A DNA stretch of 64,000 nt, taken from Bradyrhizobium sp. AZCC 2262. GTDB lineage: Bacteria > Pseudomonadota > Alphaproteobacteria > Rhizobiales > Xanthobacteraceae. Below, piece after piece: positions 8,314 through 17,674 of the stretch. The notes beneath the pieces were generated by a model. The model did no database searches, was not told the DNA's origin, and worked only from the letters and a program-made list of their open reading frames with translations. The stretch spans positions 2,294,001 to 2,358,000 of the forward strand of contig NZ_JAZHRT010000001.1 of assembly GCF_036924535.1 (NCBI RefSeq), read 5' to 3'. Both the position numbers and the translations under genes were made by a program. Numbering within the stretch: the first letter of the stretch is position 1; each line of letters opens with the position of its first letter.

Positions 8314-9939
8314 ATGAGTGGTTCTTCGCGTCGTCGTCTCGTCGGGCAACGGTTTTTGGGTGTTCTGAACCGACGCGGAATCCTCCTTGGCGCGGCAGCG
8401 GTCCTGATCGGAACGGCCGTGCCGGCGGCCGCCGCCCCGAAGACCATTCGTGCGGTGATGCACGCGCCGCTGCGCTTGATCGATCCGATTACATCCACTG
8501 CCTACATCTCGCGCGACCATGGTTACATGATCTACGACACCCTGGTCGCGGTGGACGAAAATATGCAGCCGCAGCCGCAGATGGCGGACTGGAGCATCTC
8601 GGACGACAAGCGCACCTATACGTTCAAGCTGAGGGACGGTCTGGCTTGGCACGACGGTCAGCCGGTGACCGCTGAAGACTGCGTGGCGTCCCTCAAGCGC
8701 TGGTGGCAGCGCGATACCATGGGGCAACTGCTCGCGACCTACGTCGACTCGCTCGAAGCGACTAATCCGGCGACCGTCACCCTGAAGCTGAAACAGCCGA
8801 TAGGTTTCGTTCTCGATGCGCTCGGCAAGCCGTCGTCCAACGTCCCCTTCATGATGCCGAAACGCGTGGCCGACACCCCCGCAACCCAGCCGATCACTGA
8901 GACCATCGGGTCTGGACCTTTCAAATTCGTCAAGGAAGAGTTTCAGCCGGGCGTTCGCGCCGTTTACGTCAAGAACGACAAATACGTGCCGCGCAACGCG
9001 AAACCAAGCTGGGCGTCGGGCGGCAAAGTGGTGAAGGTCGATCGCGTCGAATGGGTCGTCATGCCGGATGCCCAGACCGCAATCAACGCGCTCGCCAATG
9101 GCGAAATCGACTACATCGACGAGCCGCAGGTCGATCTGCTCAAGCTGCTCGATGGCAACAAGGACACAGTCGTCAAGAACAATAACAAGTTTGGCCTCCA
9201 GGTCATTTCTCGAATGAACTTCCTGGCGCCACCGTTCACCGACGTGAAGATACGGCGAGCAGCCATGCTCGCGTTCAAGCAGGAGAACTTCTTGGCCGCA
9301 ATGGTCGGAGATCCCAGCGGCTACAAGGTTTGCGGGGCGATGTTTGTGTGCGGAACGCCGCTTGCGACGGAGGTGGGCTCTGAATCCCTGTTGAAGGGCA
9401 ACGGAATGGCAGAGGCCCAGAAGCTTCTCAAGGAAGCGAACTACGACGGCAAGCCAATCCGCATCGTTCAGCCGACCGACGTCAATACCCAGAAGGCACA
9501 GCCGATCGTCGGAGCGCAGGCTCTGAAACAGGCTGGCTTCAATGTTGAATTGCTGCCGATGGACTGGCAGACCGCGGTGGCCACGCGCGGCAACGCCAAG
9601 ATGGCACAAGAGGGCGGTTGGCACCTGTTCTTCACGGCGTTCGGCGGCGCCGACGTGTCCAATCCGCTGACCAGTCTGCCGCTGAACGCTGCCGGGATGT
9701 CCGGCTTCGCCGGCTGGCCTGACGACAAGGACATTCAGGCCTTGCGGATTCGTTTTGGCGAAGCGACCGGCGCGGACCAGCGAAAAGAGGTCGCCGCGGA
9801 ATTGCAAAAGCTGGCGTTCGAGCGGGTCATCTATGTTCCACTGGGGCAGATCGCGACGCCGGCTGCATGGAGTGCAAAGCTCACCGGTGTGCTCGACGGG
9901 CCGGCTGTTCCCTACTTTTGGAATATGGACAAGCCCTGA
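8314..9939 (+). CDS. Peptide ABC transporter, substrate-binding protein (SBP family 5)
   Basis: Periplasmic binding protein of the DppA/OppA family, 541 residues. An N-terminal signal starts with basic residues (RRRLVGQRFLGVLNRRG), then a hydrophobic core ending in AAA before PKTIRAVMHAPL. SBP_bac_5 motifs YTFKLRDGLAWHDGQPVTAEDC and the late FFTAFGG segment are clear. The ATG at 8314 has AGGAG seven bases upstream, better than a TTG at 8281. It heads the operon for two permeases and one double ATPase. The ligand is likely a peptide or an opine- or glutamyl-type amide, judged only from neighbouring GGT-like genes. Confidence 0.9.
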   Translation: MSGSSRRRLVGQRFLGVLNRRGILLGAAAVLIGTAVPAAAAPKTIRAVMHAPLRLIDPITSTAYISRDHGYMIYDTLVAVDENMQPQPQMADWSISDDKRTYTFKLRDGLAWHDGQPVTAEDCVASLKRWWQRDTMGQLLATYVDSLEATNPATVTLKLKQPIGFVLDALGKPSSNVPFMMPKRVADTPATQPITETIGSGPFKFVKEEFQPGVRAVYVKNDKYVPRNAKPSWASGGKVVKVDRVEWVVMPDAQTAINALANGEIDYIDEPQVDLLKLLDGNKDTVVKNNNKFGLQVISRMNFLAPPFTDVKIRRAAMLAFKQENFLAAMVGDPSGYKVCGAMFVCGTPLATEVGSESLLKGNGMAEAQKLLKEANYDGKPIRIVQPTDVNTQKAQPIVGAQALKQAGFNVELLPMDWQTAVATRGNAKMAQEGGWHLFFTAFGGADVSNPLTSLPLNAAGMSGFAGWPDDKDIQALRIRFGEATGADQRKEVAAELQKLAFERVIYVPLGQIATPAAWSAKLTGVLDGPAVPYFWNMDKP

Positions 9940-10038
9940 TCGGCCTCGATATTCGTTCGGTCGAGCGCGCGGTCTTCTCGGGCTTCGGTCGGCGAAGGGG
10001 AAAGGAACGACTGGCGGCCGTCCCACAAGGATGCATCT

Positions 10039-10980
10039 ATGTTCGGCTTCATCTTGCGGCGCATGGTCGCTTCAATTCCTGTCATGTTCGTCGTCGCGGT
10101 GGCGATATTCATGGTGCTGCGCCTGACGCCGGGCGATCCGGCTTCCGTTATCGCTGGGGACAACGCAACCGTCGAGCAACTCGCGCGCATCCGCGCACAG
10201 CTCGGCCTCGATCAACCGCTTTATCGCCAATTCGCCGACTGGATGCTGCAACTCGCGCGCGGTGACTTCGGCACCTCGATCATCTCGGGGGCGCCGGTCT
10301 CCCGTCTGATCGCCGACCGCATCGAGCCGACCGTGAGCCTTGCTTTGTCGACGATCGCTTTGTCCGTCATTGTTGCGGTCCCGCTTGGCGCGTTGGCGGC
10401 CGCGCGGCAGGGGACCTGGGTCGATCGTGCGGTCATCGCTCTCTCGGTGGTCGGCTTCTCCGTCCCGGTCTTTGTTATCGCCTACGGCCTGATCCAGATA
10501 TTTGCGGTCGATCTACGATGGCTCCCCGTCCAGGGCTTTGTCAGCATCCGCTCCGGAATGTCTGAATTTGCGCAACGCATGATCATGCCCACGCTGGCGC
10601 TGACGTTTCTCTACGTCGCGCTCATCGCGCGGATTACGCGAACAAGCCTGCTGGAGGTCCTGGGCGAGGATTACATTCGCACGGCACGGGCCAAAGGCAT
10701 TTCCGAAAAGTCGGTCTTCATGCGGCACGCGCTGCGCAATGCGGCCGTTCCGATCATCACGGTGATTGGTATCGGCTTCGCGCTGCTGGTCAGCGGTGTC
10801 GTGGTGACCGAGAGCGTGTTCAATCTTCCCGGCGTGGGTCGATTGACCATCGATGCCGTCCTGGCACGGGACTATCCGGTTATCCAGGCGATCATTCTGC
10901 TGTCGAGCCTTCTCTATGTCCTGATCAATCTGACCATCGACGTGATCTACGTGCTTGTCGACCCAAGGATCCGCTATTGA
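10039..10980 (+). CDS. dppB: Dipeptide-type ABC transporter permease (DppB-like)
   Basis: Inner-membrane permease of 313 residues with six predicted transmembrane segments. It begins MFGFILRRMVASIPVMFVVAVAIF, the typical DppB first helix, and carries LTPGDPA and the EAA loop (EVLGEDYIRTARAKG) that contacts the ATPase. The gene follows the binding protein by 99 bases, and its stop codon overlaps the start of the next permease gene. It forms the heterodimeric channel with that protein. Confidence 0.92.
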   Translation: MFGFILRRMVASIPVMFVVAVAIFMVLRLTPGDPASVIAGDNATVEQLARIRAQLGLDQPLYRQFADWMLQLARGDFGTSIISGAPVSRLIADRIEPTVSLALSTIALSVIVAVPLGALAAARQGTWVDRAVIALSVVGFSVPVFVIAYGLIQIFAVDLRWLPVQGFVSIRSGMSEFAQRMIMPTLALTFLYVALIARITRTSLLEVLGEDYIRTARAKGISEKSVFMRHALRNAAVPIITVIGIGFALLVSGVVVTESVFNLPGVGRLTIDAVLARDYPVIQAIILLSSLLYVLINLTIDVIYVLVDPRIRY

Positions 10981-11870
10981 TGAGCCTGAACCTGTATCTC
11001 GATCCGGTCGCACCGAGGCGGTTCAGCCTCTTCCGGCTGACGTCGGTCTTCCTTCGGGCGCCCCTTGTGGCGCTCTCCGGCGTGTTGCTCTCCATCATCC
11101 TAGTCGCTGCCTTGTTTGCGCCCTGGCTTGCCCCTCACGATCCGGGGCTGCTGGATCCGCTGATGCGCCTGAAGCCGGCAAGTGTGCAGTATCCTCTCGG
11201 CAATGATGCTTACGGCCGCGACCTCCTGTCACGGGTGCTGTACGGCGCGCGCGTGTCGCTCGGCGTGGGGATTGGAGCAGCGGTCTGCAGCGTGGTCATT
11301 GGGCTAACGATCGGTCTCTTCGCGGGCTTTATCGGTTGGCTCGATTCCATCGTCATGCGTATCGTCGACGGCCTGATGGCGATCCCGAATGTCCTGCTCG
11401 CGATCACCATCGTCACGCTGTCCGGCGCGAGCCTGACGACGGTGATCCTCGCGATCACGTTGCCCGAAATCCCACGGGTGATCAGGTTGGTGCGCTCGGT
11501 GGTGCTGACGGTGCGCGAGGAGCCCTACGTCGAAGCTGCCATTTCGCTGGGCAGTTCGATGCGCCGGATCCTGTGGCGCCATCTGATGCCGAATACCTTC
11601 GCGCCACTCATCGTCCAGGGAAGTTATGTCTGCGCATCAGCGATCCTGACGGAAGCCGTGCTCTCGTTTCTCGGCACGGGCATCAACCCGGTGACCCCGA
11701 GTTGGGGGAACATCATGGCTGAAGGTCGCAGCTATTTCAGGCTCAAGCCGGAGTTGATCTTTTGGCCCGGGCTGTGTTTGTCGCTGACGATCCTGTCGAT
11801 CAACATATTGGGAGACGCATTGCGCGATACGCTTGATCCGCGCCTGATCAAACGGGGAGACGGGCGATGA
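10980..11870 (+). CDS. dppC: Dipeptide-type ABC transporter permease (DppC-like)
   Basis: Second membrane subunit, 296 residues. The ATG at 10980 overlaps the preceding TGA (TGATG), which implies coupled translation; a TTG one codon earlier is possible but less likely. The protein has the DppC layout: N-terminal helix, APHDPG and LGNDAYGRDLLSRVLYG motif, then five helices and the EAA loop (EEPYVEAAISLGSSMRRILWRHLMPN). Its end overlaps the ATPase gene by four bases (ATGA). Confidence 0.92.
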   Translation: MSLNLYLDPVAPRRFSLFRLTSVFLRAPLVALSGVLLSIILVAALFAPWLAPHDPGLLDPLMRLKPASVQYPLGNDAYGRDLLSRVLYGARVSLGVGIGAAVCSVVIGLTIGLFAGFIGWLDSIVMRIVDGLMAIPNVLLAITIVTLSGASLTTVILAITLPEIPRVIRLVRSVVLTVREEPYVEAAISLGSSMRRILWRHLMPNTFAPLIVQGSYVCASAILTEAVLSFLGTGINPVTPSWGNIMAEGRSYFRLKPELIFWPGLCLSLTILSINILGDALRDTLDPRLIKRGDGR

Positions 11871-13516
11871 GCGACGCACCGCTTCTCTCGCTCCGCAATC
11901 TTTCGGTGGCGACATCGGAAGGCAGGGCGGTCGTCAGCAACATCTCGCTTGATGTTCGGGCCGGCGAGACGATGTGCCTGGTTGGGGAATCCGGATCAGG
12001 AAAGTCGGTAACCTCGCTGGCGGTGATGGGGCTTCTGCCGCGCAATGCGCTCCGGCCGGTTAGCGGTGAGATTTTGCTCGATGGCGAGAACCTGCTCGCC
12101 GCCAGCGAAACGCGGCTGCGCGCGTTGCGCGCCACCAGCATGGCAATGATCTTTCAGGAGCCGATGACCGCGCTCAATCCCATCGTTCGGGTCGGAGACC
12201 AGATCGACGAAGTCTTGCGGACCCATACGCGGCTTGGATCGCAGGAGAGGCGCAAGCGGGCTCTCGGAATGCTGGAAGAGGTCCACCTTCCGGAGGCCGG
12301 CCGGATCTACCGATCCTACCCGCATCAAATTTCCGGCGGGCAGCGGCAGCGCATCATGATTGCGATGGCTCTCATCTTAAGGCCACGCCTGTTGATCGCC
12401 GATGAGCCAACGACCGCCCTCGATGTAACCACACAAAAGCAGATCATTGCTCTGATCCGTGAGTTGCGCGAGAGCCACGGGACGGCGGTGCTGTTCATTA
12501 CCCACGATATGGGCGTCGTGAAGGAGATCGCGGATCGCGTGACGGTGATGCGTAGCGGAGCCGTGGTGGAAAGCGGATCGGAGCCAGAGGTGCTGGCCAC
12601 GCCCAAGGAAGACTACACCCGGAAGCTCCTGGCTGCGGTGCCCAGTCTCGTGCCTCGCCGACCACGACCGGAGGCGGATGCAAGGGCACTGCTGGCCGTG
12701 CGCGACCTCGGCAAGGTGTACAAGGCACAGGCAATGTTTGGACCCGCACGCGAGGTTGTCGCCGCGCGCAATGTTGATTTTGTTCTGCGCGCGGGCCGAA
12801 CGCTGGGCATCGTCGGTGAATCGGGGTCGGGTAAATCAACGGTAGCGCGTTGTGCCGTCGGGCTGACCGACCCAAGCGAGGGAGCGATCGAACTCGACGG
12901 CCACAAGATGCCCGGCCAATCCTTCCGCGAGCTCAAGCCCTGGCGCCGGCGCGTCCAGATGATTTTTCAGGATCCCTACCGTTCGCTGAACCCGAAAATC
13001 CGCGTCGGTGAATCGATCGTCGAAGGGCCAACGAACTATGGCGTTTCCCATCGCGAGGCCATGGTTGAAGCCCGCCGCTTGTTGGAACTGGTGGGCCTGC
13101 CCGCCGATTCGGCGGCGCGTTATCCGCATCAATTCTCCGGTGGTCAGCGCCAGCGCATCGCCATTGCGCGCGCCCTGGCAATGAAGCCCGACGTTCTCGT
13201 CGCCGACGAGGCCGTTTCGGCGCTCGACGTTTCGGTTCAGGCGCAGGTTCTTGAACTGCTGGCTGAAATACAGGCGCGCCTTGGTGTCGGGATTCTCTTC
13301 ATCACCCATGACCTGCGTGTTGCCGCCCAGATTTGCGACGACGTCATCGTGATGAAGAATGGCTGCATCGTCGAGCATGGGACGGCTGAGGAAGTGCTGT
13401 CGCGGCCGCGGGCCGATTATACCCGGGCGCTATTCGAAGCGGCGCCCGGACGCGACTGGGATTTTCCGAATTGCCGGCCGATTGACCGACGCAGTACTCC
13501 GGCGGCGGCCGAGTAG
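11867..13516 (+). CDS. Dipeptide-type ABC transporter ATPase, fused DppD-DppF
   Basis: One 549-residue polypeptide carries both ATPase domains of the importer. Domain 1 has Walker A GESGSGKS at residues 40-47, signature SGGQRQR and Walker B LLIADEPTTALD. Domain 2 repeats this with Walker A at residues 317-324, SGGQRQR and VLVADEAVSALD. The second Walker B segment has an Ala and Val where EPT is more usual (DEAVSALD), which is known in this family. The ATGA overlap with the permease gene shows a tight operon. Fused DppDF is a recognised arrangement in proteobacteria. Confidence 0.92.
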   Translation: MSDAPLLSLRNLSVATSEGRAVVSNISLDVRAGETMCLVGESGSGKSVTSLAVMGLLPRNALRPVSGEILLDGENLLAASETRLRALRATSMAMIFQEPMTALNPIVRVGDQIDEVLRTHTRLGSQERRKRALGMLEEVHLPEAGRIYRSYPHQISGGQRQRIMIAMALILRPRLLIADEPTTALDVTTQKQIIALIRELRESHGTAVLFITHDMGVVKEIADRVTVMRSGAVVESGSEPEVLATPKEDYTRKLLAAVPSLVPRRPRPEADARALLAVRDLGKVYKAQAMFGPAREVVAARNVDFVLRAGRTLGIVGESGSGKSTVARCAVGLTDPSEGAIELDGHKMPGQSFRELKPWRRRVQMIFQDPYRSLNPKIRVGESIVEGPTNYGVSHREAMVEARRLLELVGLPADSAARYPHQFSGGQRQRIAIARALAMKPDVLVADEAVSALDVSVQAQVLELLAEIQARLGVGILFITHDLRVAAQICDDVIVMKNGCIVEHGTAEEVLSRPRADYTRALFEAAPGRDWDFPNCRPIDRRSTPAAAE

Positions 13517-13552
13517 AGCCTGGTTACGCCCCGTCGGGACGCGCCGCAATAT

Positions 13553-14884
13553 TCATGACGCGGTCCCTTCCTCGAGCACTTCGCGCATGGCTGCAAGAAA
13601 GATATCCGCGTCCGCACGCGAGAAGGGAAGCGGCGGCCGGATTTTTAGGACATTGCCGTCAACGCCGGATGCGCTGATCAGGATGTTCTTGCGTCGGAGG
13701 TCGTTGACCAGCCTCATTGCGATTTCGGGAGCCGGCTCCTTGGTATCGCGGTCGCGAACGAAATCCGCGCCAATGAACAGGCCCGCGCCGCGAACGTCTC
13801 CGATGCACTTGTGCTCAAGCGCAAGCTGTCGCAAGCCGCTCATAATGTAGCGTCCGACTTCCAGCGCGTTATGCTGCAGCTTCTCGGCTTCGATCACTTC
13901 GAGCACCGCAAGCCCGGCAGCACAGGACACCGGATTGCCGCCGAACGTATTGAAGTAGCGCGCTTTGGAGGCAAAGTCGCTCAGCACCTCGGGCCGCGCC
14001 ACGACGCCGGCGAGCGGGATGCCATTGCCCATCGGTTTCCCCATGATCACGATATCAGGCACGACACTATGCCGTTGAAAGCCCCACATGGCGTCGCCGG
14101 TGCGGGCGAATCCTGGCTGCACCTCGTCGGCGATGAAGACGCCACCCGCGCGCCTGACGATGTCGACGGCGGGAGCAAGGAAGCCCGGCGGATCCGACAG
14201 GATGCCGTCGCTGGAGAAAATGGTATCCGTGATAAGGGCCGCGGGCTTGATGCCGTGCCGTTTTAGATCATCGATCGCCCGTTCCACGTCGCCTGCGAAG
14301 ATCTCGCCAACATTTGGTCCCAACCGATAGGCGTCCGGTGCTGGCACCGTTCTGACGTGCGGACCGAGCGGGACGCCCGAGCCTAGCGAGGGCGAGAACT
14401 CCGATACCGCGGCCGTGATGCCGTGATAGGCGTTTTCGGTCACGATGATGCCGGCGCCGCCGGTGAAGTTCTTTGCGACCCTCATCGCAAGATCGGACGA
14501 CTCGCTGCCGGTGCAGGTGAACATGACGTTCGCGAGTTCCTTGGGGAAGGTCGCGATCAGGCGTTCGGCGTAGGTAAGGACGATGTCGTAGAGATAGCGG
14601 GTGTGGGTATTGAGCGTGGCCGCCTGCCGCGCGATCGCCTCCACCACGCGGGGGTGGCAATGTCCCACCGACGGCACGTTGTTGTAGACGTCGAGATATC
14701 GGGTGCCGTCGGCGCCGTGCAGCCAGACGCCTTCGGCGCGGACCACATGGATCGGTGCATCGTAGAACAGCTTGTAGGATGGGCCGAGAACGCGCTTGCG
14801 CCGTTCCAGAAGGCTGGCGACATCATCCGCCAATTGTCCGGCGCGGTCCGGATCGAATGCATTGACCATCAGGGGACGTGACAT
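13553..14884 (-). CDS. Class-III aminotransferase fold PLP enzyme
   Basis: Fold-type I PLP enzyme of 443 residues. The segments YLDVYNNVPSVGHCHPRVVEA, FTCTGSESSDLAMRVAK, IADEVQPGFARTG and MGKPMGNGIPLAG (Schiff-base Lys283) are all present. The NNVPSVGHCHP form and the pairing with an APH-like kinase resemble the ethanolamine-phosphate and phosphohydroxylysine phospho-lyase branch rather than a standard transaminase. The gene starts 3 bases after the kinase gene ends, in one operon GGT-kinase-PLP enzyme. Whether it is a lyase or a transaminase needs biochemical proof; the family assignment is secure. Confidence 0.88.
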   Translation of the reverse strand: MSRPLMVNAFDPDRAGQLADDVASLLERRKRVLGPSYKLFYDAPIHVVRAEGVWLHGADGTRYLDVYNNVPSVGHCHPRVVEAIARQAATLNTHTRYLYDIVLTYAERLIATFPKELANVMFTCTGSESSDLAMRVAKNFTGGAGIIVTENAYHGITAAVSEFSPSLGSGVPLGPHVRTVPAPDAYRLGPNVGEIFAGDVERAIDDLKRHGIKPAALITDTIFSSDGILSDPPGFLAPAVDIVRRAGGVFIADEVQPGFARTGDAMWGFQRHSVVPDIVIMGKPMGNGIPLAGVVARPEVLSDFASKARYFNTFGGNPVSCAAGLAVLEVIEAEKLQHNALEVGRYIMSGLRQLALEHKCIGDVRGAGLFIGADFVRDRDTKEPAPEIAMRLVNDLRRKNILISASGVDGNVLKIRPPLPFSRADADIFLAAMREVLEEGTAS

Positions 14885-14887
14885 GGT

Positions 14888-15961
14888 TTACCTCGTATTG
14901 CCGCGCAGTCGGTCTCGCGCGATTTCGGGAGCGATATGGGCCAGCCGGTCGAGGCCGTCCCAGGCGAGGGCGGTGTTCTTGAGAATGTAGTCGCGGTTCT
15001 CGGGATAGCGCTCGGCGCGCCAGCCGGTAATGAGCACGGTAACAAGGAGGCGCGTCGCGATCAGATCCGGCAGCAGTTCGGTTTCCTCGGGCGCGAGCGG
15101 GGTCACTTCCTGATAGGCGTCGGTGAAATCGCCGGGGCCTTCGAGGACGTCGGCGGACGCCGACAGATGATAGGCTGCGCCGATCGCGACGTCGTTGACG
15201 AGCTGGGTGCGGACGATGTCACCGAAATCCAGCACGCCGGTGATCCTTTCGGGGTCCGTGGGGTCAACCAGCACATTGTAGGCGTTGAGGTCGTTATGAA
15301 CGACCTGTGCTCGCAACCCCGGCAGGCTCGGTCTAACCTTTGTTTCGAAGCGGCGAAAGACCGCCTGCCCAAGATCGAGTTGTTCGCGTCGGCGCACATG
15401 CGCCATCAGGGGTTTCAGGCGGTGAGCATGGGCGATATCCCAGCCAAGTTCGTGGCCTTCGGACGGATGTCGAAAGGCCGCAAGTGCCTGCCCGAGGCGC
15501 GCCAGCATACGGCCGAGTGCGCGGCGCTGGGCTCGCGTCCGCTGTGTCTCGTGCAAGGGCTGTCCCTGCAGAAAACTCAGGAGCCGCACGGTGCGCGGTT
15601 CGCTCGCACCAATCGCCAGGCGCAGCTCGGTTGCGCCGTCGCCGGTTTTTTGGGGGCGTTGAACCGGGAGCTGCGAATCGGTGTCTGCAATCCATTGAAG
15701 CGCGGCGGTCTGCAAATGCGTCACTTCTGGAGGTTCGGCGGGATTGGTGATCTTCAGCAGGTATTCGATCCCTTTGGCGTCGCGGAGGCGGAACATCTCG
15801 TCCCGTTCGCTCGCAAGCCGTTTGGCTGAGGTCTCGAGGCCATAGTGCCGGCGTGCGATTTCGTTCGCCTCGGCGTCCGAGACGCGCGGGGAGGGCGTCG
15901 AAAGCATCGACGACAGGATCCGATCGGGAGGCAATCCGACCGGATTGGCGATCAGCGTCAC
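14888..15961 (-). CDS. APH-fold phosphotransferase (hydroxylysine kinase-like)
   Basis: Small-molecule kinase of the aminoglycoside phosphotransferase/choline kinase fold, 357 residues. The catalytic loop is HNDLNAYN (His222, Asp224, Asn229 region), followed by the metal motif LDFGDIV. The N-terminal lobe holds EMFRLRDAKGIEYLLKITNP with the ATP-binding Lys. Its start codon overlaps the end of the GGT-like gene by four bases, and the PLP enzyme gene follows after 3 bases. By analogy with hydroxylysine kinase plus phospho-lyase pairs, it may phosphorylate an amino alcohol that the next enzyme cleaves. That pathway is inferred. Confidence 0.82.
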   Translation of the reverse strand: MTLIANPVGLPPDRILSSMLSTPSPRVSDAEANEIARRHYGLETSAKRLASERDEMFRLRDAKGIEYLLKITNPAEPPEVTHLQTAALQWIADTDSQLPVQRPQKTGDGATELRLAIGASEPRTVRLLSFLQGQPLHETQRTRAQRRALGRMLARLGQALAAFRHPSEGHELGWDIAHAHRLKPLMAHVRRREQLDLGQAVFRRFETKVRPSLPGLRAQVVHNDLNAYNVLVDPTDPERITGVLDFGDIVRTQLVNDVAIGAAYHLSASADVLEGPGDFTDAYQEVTPLAPEETELLPDLIATRLLVTVLITGWRAERYPENRDYILKNTALAWDGLDRLAHIAPEIARDRLRGNTR

Positions 15962-17574
15962 AGCGCCACTCCGAAAGCGACTCCATCGTGACCGGGGTCG
16001 GCTCCGCCGTCGAGGCGATCGTCGAGCAACCGGATGCCATGGACGGCAGCGAAGCCGAACCCGTAGGGCGAACGGATAATGTCGTAACCGTCCCGTTGCA
16101 GGGCGTCAGTGACATGGCGGGAAATGCGGTTCGACACGTCGATGGCGTCGCTCGTGGACGAGAAACGCGGCGCGCTGACGGCCTCCGTCATCGTCATCCC
16201 GAAATCGACGACGTTCAGGATCGCCTGCAGAACGCCCATCGCGATTTGCGTGGCGCCGGGAGCGCCGATCACGAGATAGGGCCGACCGTCGCGGAACAGG
16301 ATGCTGGGACAGATCGAGCTGAACCTTGCTTTGCCCGGCGCCATGGAATTGGCATGACCCGGGCGCGGATCGAATACGGCCATGCAACCATTGTACATGA
16401 AGCCGAGCCCGTCGGTGATGACCCCGGATGGCTGACCCAGCGAATGCGTCATCGACACGCAGAGACCGTCCTTGTCGACCACTGACAAGTGCGTCGTGTC
16501 TTTGGTCGGAAAACCGCCGCGCAGGCGCGTCACGGTGGCGCGTTTGCCGGATCGGATATCGTCGACCATCTCCGAGGCGTAGGCCTTGCTGGCCAACCGT
16601 TCGATTGGAACGGACAGAAAGGCGGGATCTCCGATGTATTGATCCTTGTCGGAGGTCACGCGCTTCATGGTCTCCGAGACCACGCGCAGATATTCGGTCG
16701 AGTTGTGCCCGAGCCCTGCGAGATCGAAGTTCTCAAGGATATTCAGCATCTCCATCAGCATCACGCCGCCGCCCGGCGGGTGATTGGTGGAGACCTTTAG
16801 TCCGCGATACTCGCCCCAAACCGGGTCGTTCAGTCGTGGCCGAAGCGCGGCGAGATCATCCACCGAAATCAGCCCGCCATTCGACTTCATGTCTTCGGCG
16901 ATCCGATGAGCGATCTCTCCGGTGTAAAAAGTGTCCGCCCCATCGCGGGCAATCAACCGCAGCAATTGACCGAGATCGCGGTTCACAACCTGATCGCCGA
17001 CGCGTTTCGGCGTACCGTCCGCCCGGCAATAGAGCGCACGGCCGGTCCGGCTGAAGGCAATGCGGGCATGATTGGGTGCCCGGCCCATCTCGCCGTCATC
17101 CGACCAGAACCAGTGCACATGCGGCCTGACGGTCCAGCCACTCTCTGCATAACCGATCGCGGGCTGGATGATCTCCGACCACGGTAGGCGCCCATGCGCC
17201 CGATGCGCCGTCTCGTAGGCACGCAGCGACGCCGGCATGGCGACCGAACCGTAGCCGAGATCGTTAACCTGTCCTTCGAGGATGAAGCCGAACCCGTCGC
17301 GGGTTTCGGCACGGATCAGATCCTGCCACATCTCCGGCCGGGCGGCGGCCGGCGCCGGCGCGTGGAAATCGACATAGCCATGGTGACGTCCAGGCACGTA
17401 GATCGCCATGCTGCCAAAACCTGCAACACCACACATCAGGGGATCGATGACGCCCTGGACGAAGGCGCAGGCGATCGCCGCATCGACCGCGTTGCCTCCG
17501 GCCCGCAGGATATCGGCTCCGGCATCGGCAGCTTCCGGTTGCGGTGCGGTGATCATCGCGTTGGCGTGGGGCAC
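15958..17574 (-). CDS. Gamma-glutamyltransferase family protein (second copy)
   Basis: Ntn-hydrolase of 538 residues, related to the enzyme at 6518-8125. It has GADILRAGGNAVDAAIACAFVQGV at the N terminus, the catalytic motif TTHLSV with Thr360, DKDGLCVSMTHSLGQPSG, and GAPGATQIAMG. No signal peptide is evident, so it is probably cytoplasmic. The next codon frame, the APH-like kinase, starts inside its stop (ATGA). An internal Met seven codons in (MITAPQPEA) could be the true start. The operon suggests release of an amino alcohol or amine from a glutamyl or acyl conjugate before phosphorylation; this is inference. Confidence 0.87.
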   Translation of the reverse strand: MPHANAMITAPQPEAADAGADILRAGGNAVDAAIACAFVQGVIDPLMCGVAGFGSMAIYVPGRHHGYVDFHAPAPAAARPEMWQDLIRAETRDGFGFILEGQVNDLGYGSVAMPASLRAYETAHRAHGRLPWSEIIQPAIGYAESGWTVRPHVHWFWSDDGEMGRAPNHARIAFSRTGRALYCRADGTPKRVGDQVVNRDLGQLLRLIARDGADTFYTGEIAHRIAEDMKSNGGLISVDDLAALRPRLNDPVWGEYRGLKVSTNHPPGGGVMLMEMLNILENFDLAGLGHNSTEYLRVVSETMKRVTSDKDQYIGDPAFLSVPIERLASKAYASEMVDDIRSGKRATVTRLRGGFPTKDTTHLSVVDKDGLCVSMTHSLGQPSGVITDGLGFMYNGCMAVFDPRPGHANSMAPGKARFSSICPSILFRDGRPYLVIGAPGATQIAMGVLQAILNVVDFGMTMTEAVSAPRFSSTSDAIDVSNRISRHVTDALQRDGYDIIRSPYGFGFAAVHGIRLLDDRLDGGADPGHDGVAFGVAL

Positions 17575-17674
17575 GGTTGGCTCTCTCGTTTCGAGGTTGA
17601 GTGCGGATGCTGGCTTTGGATGGGCAATCGCGCATCCTCGCAGTTCGGCACGGTGTTTGGAAACGATGCCGCAT

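Noticed and set aside
8263..10026. 587-codon minus-strand frame
   Set aside because: Antisense shadow of the peptide-binding protein gene; no domain, while the plus strand has a full SBP with signal peptide.
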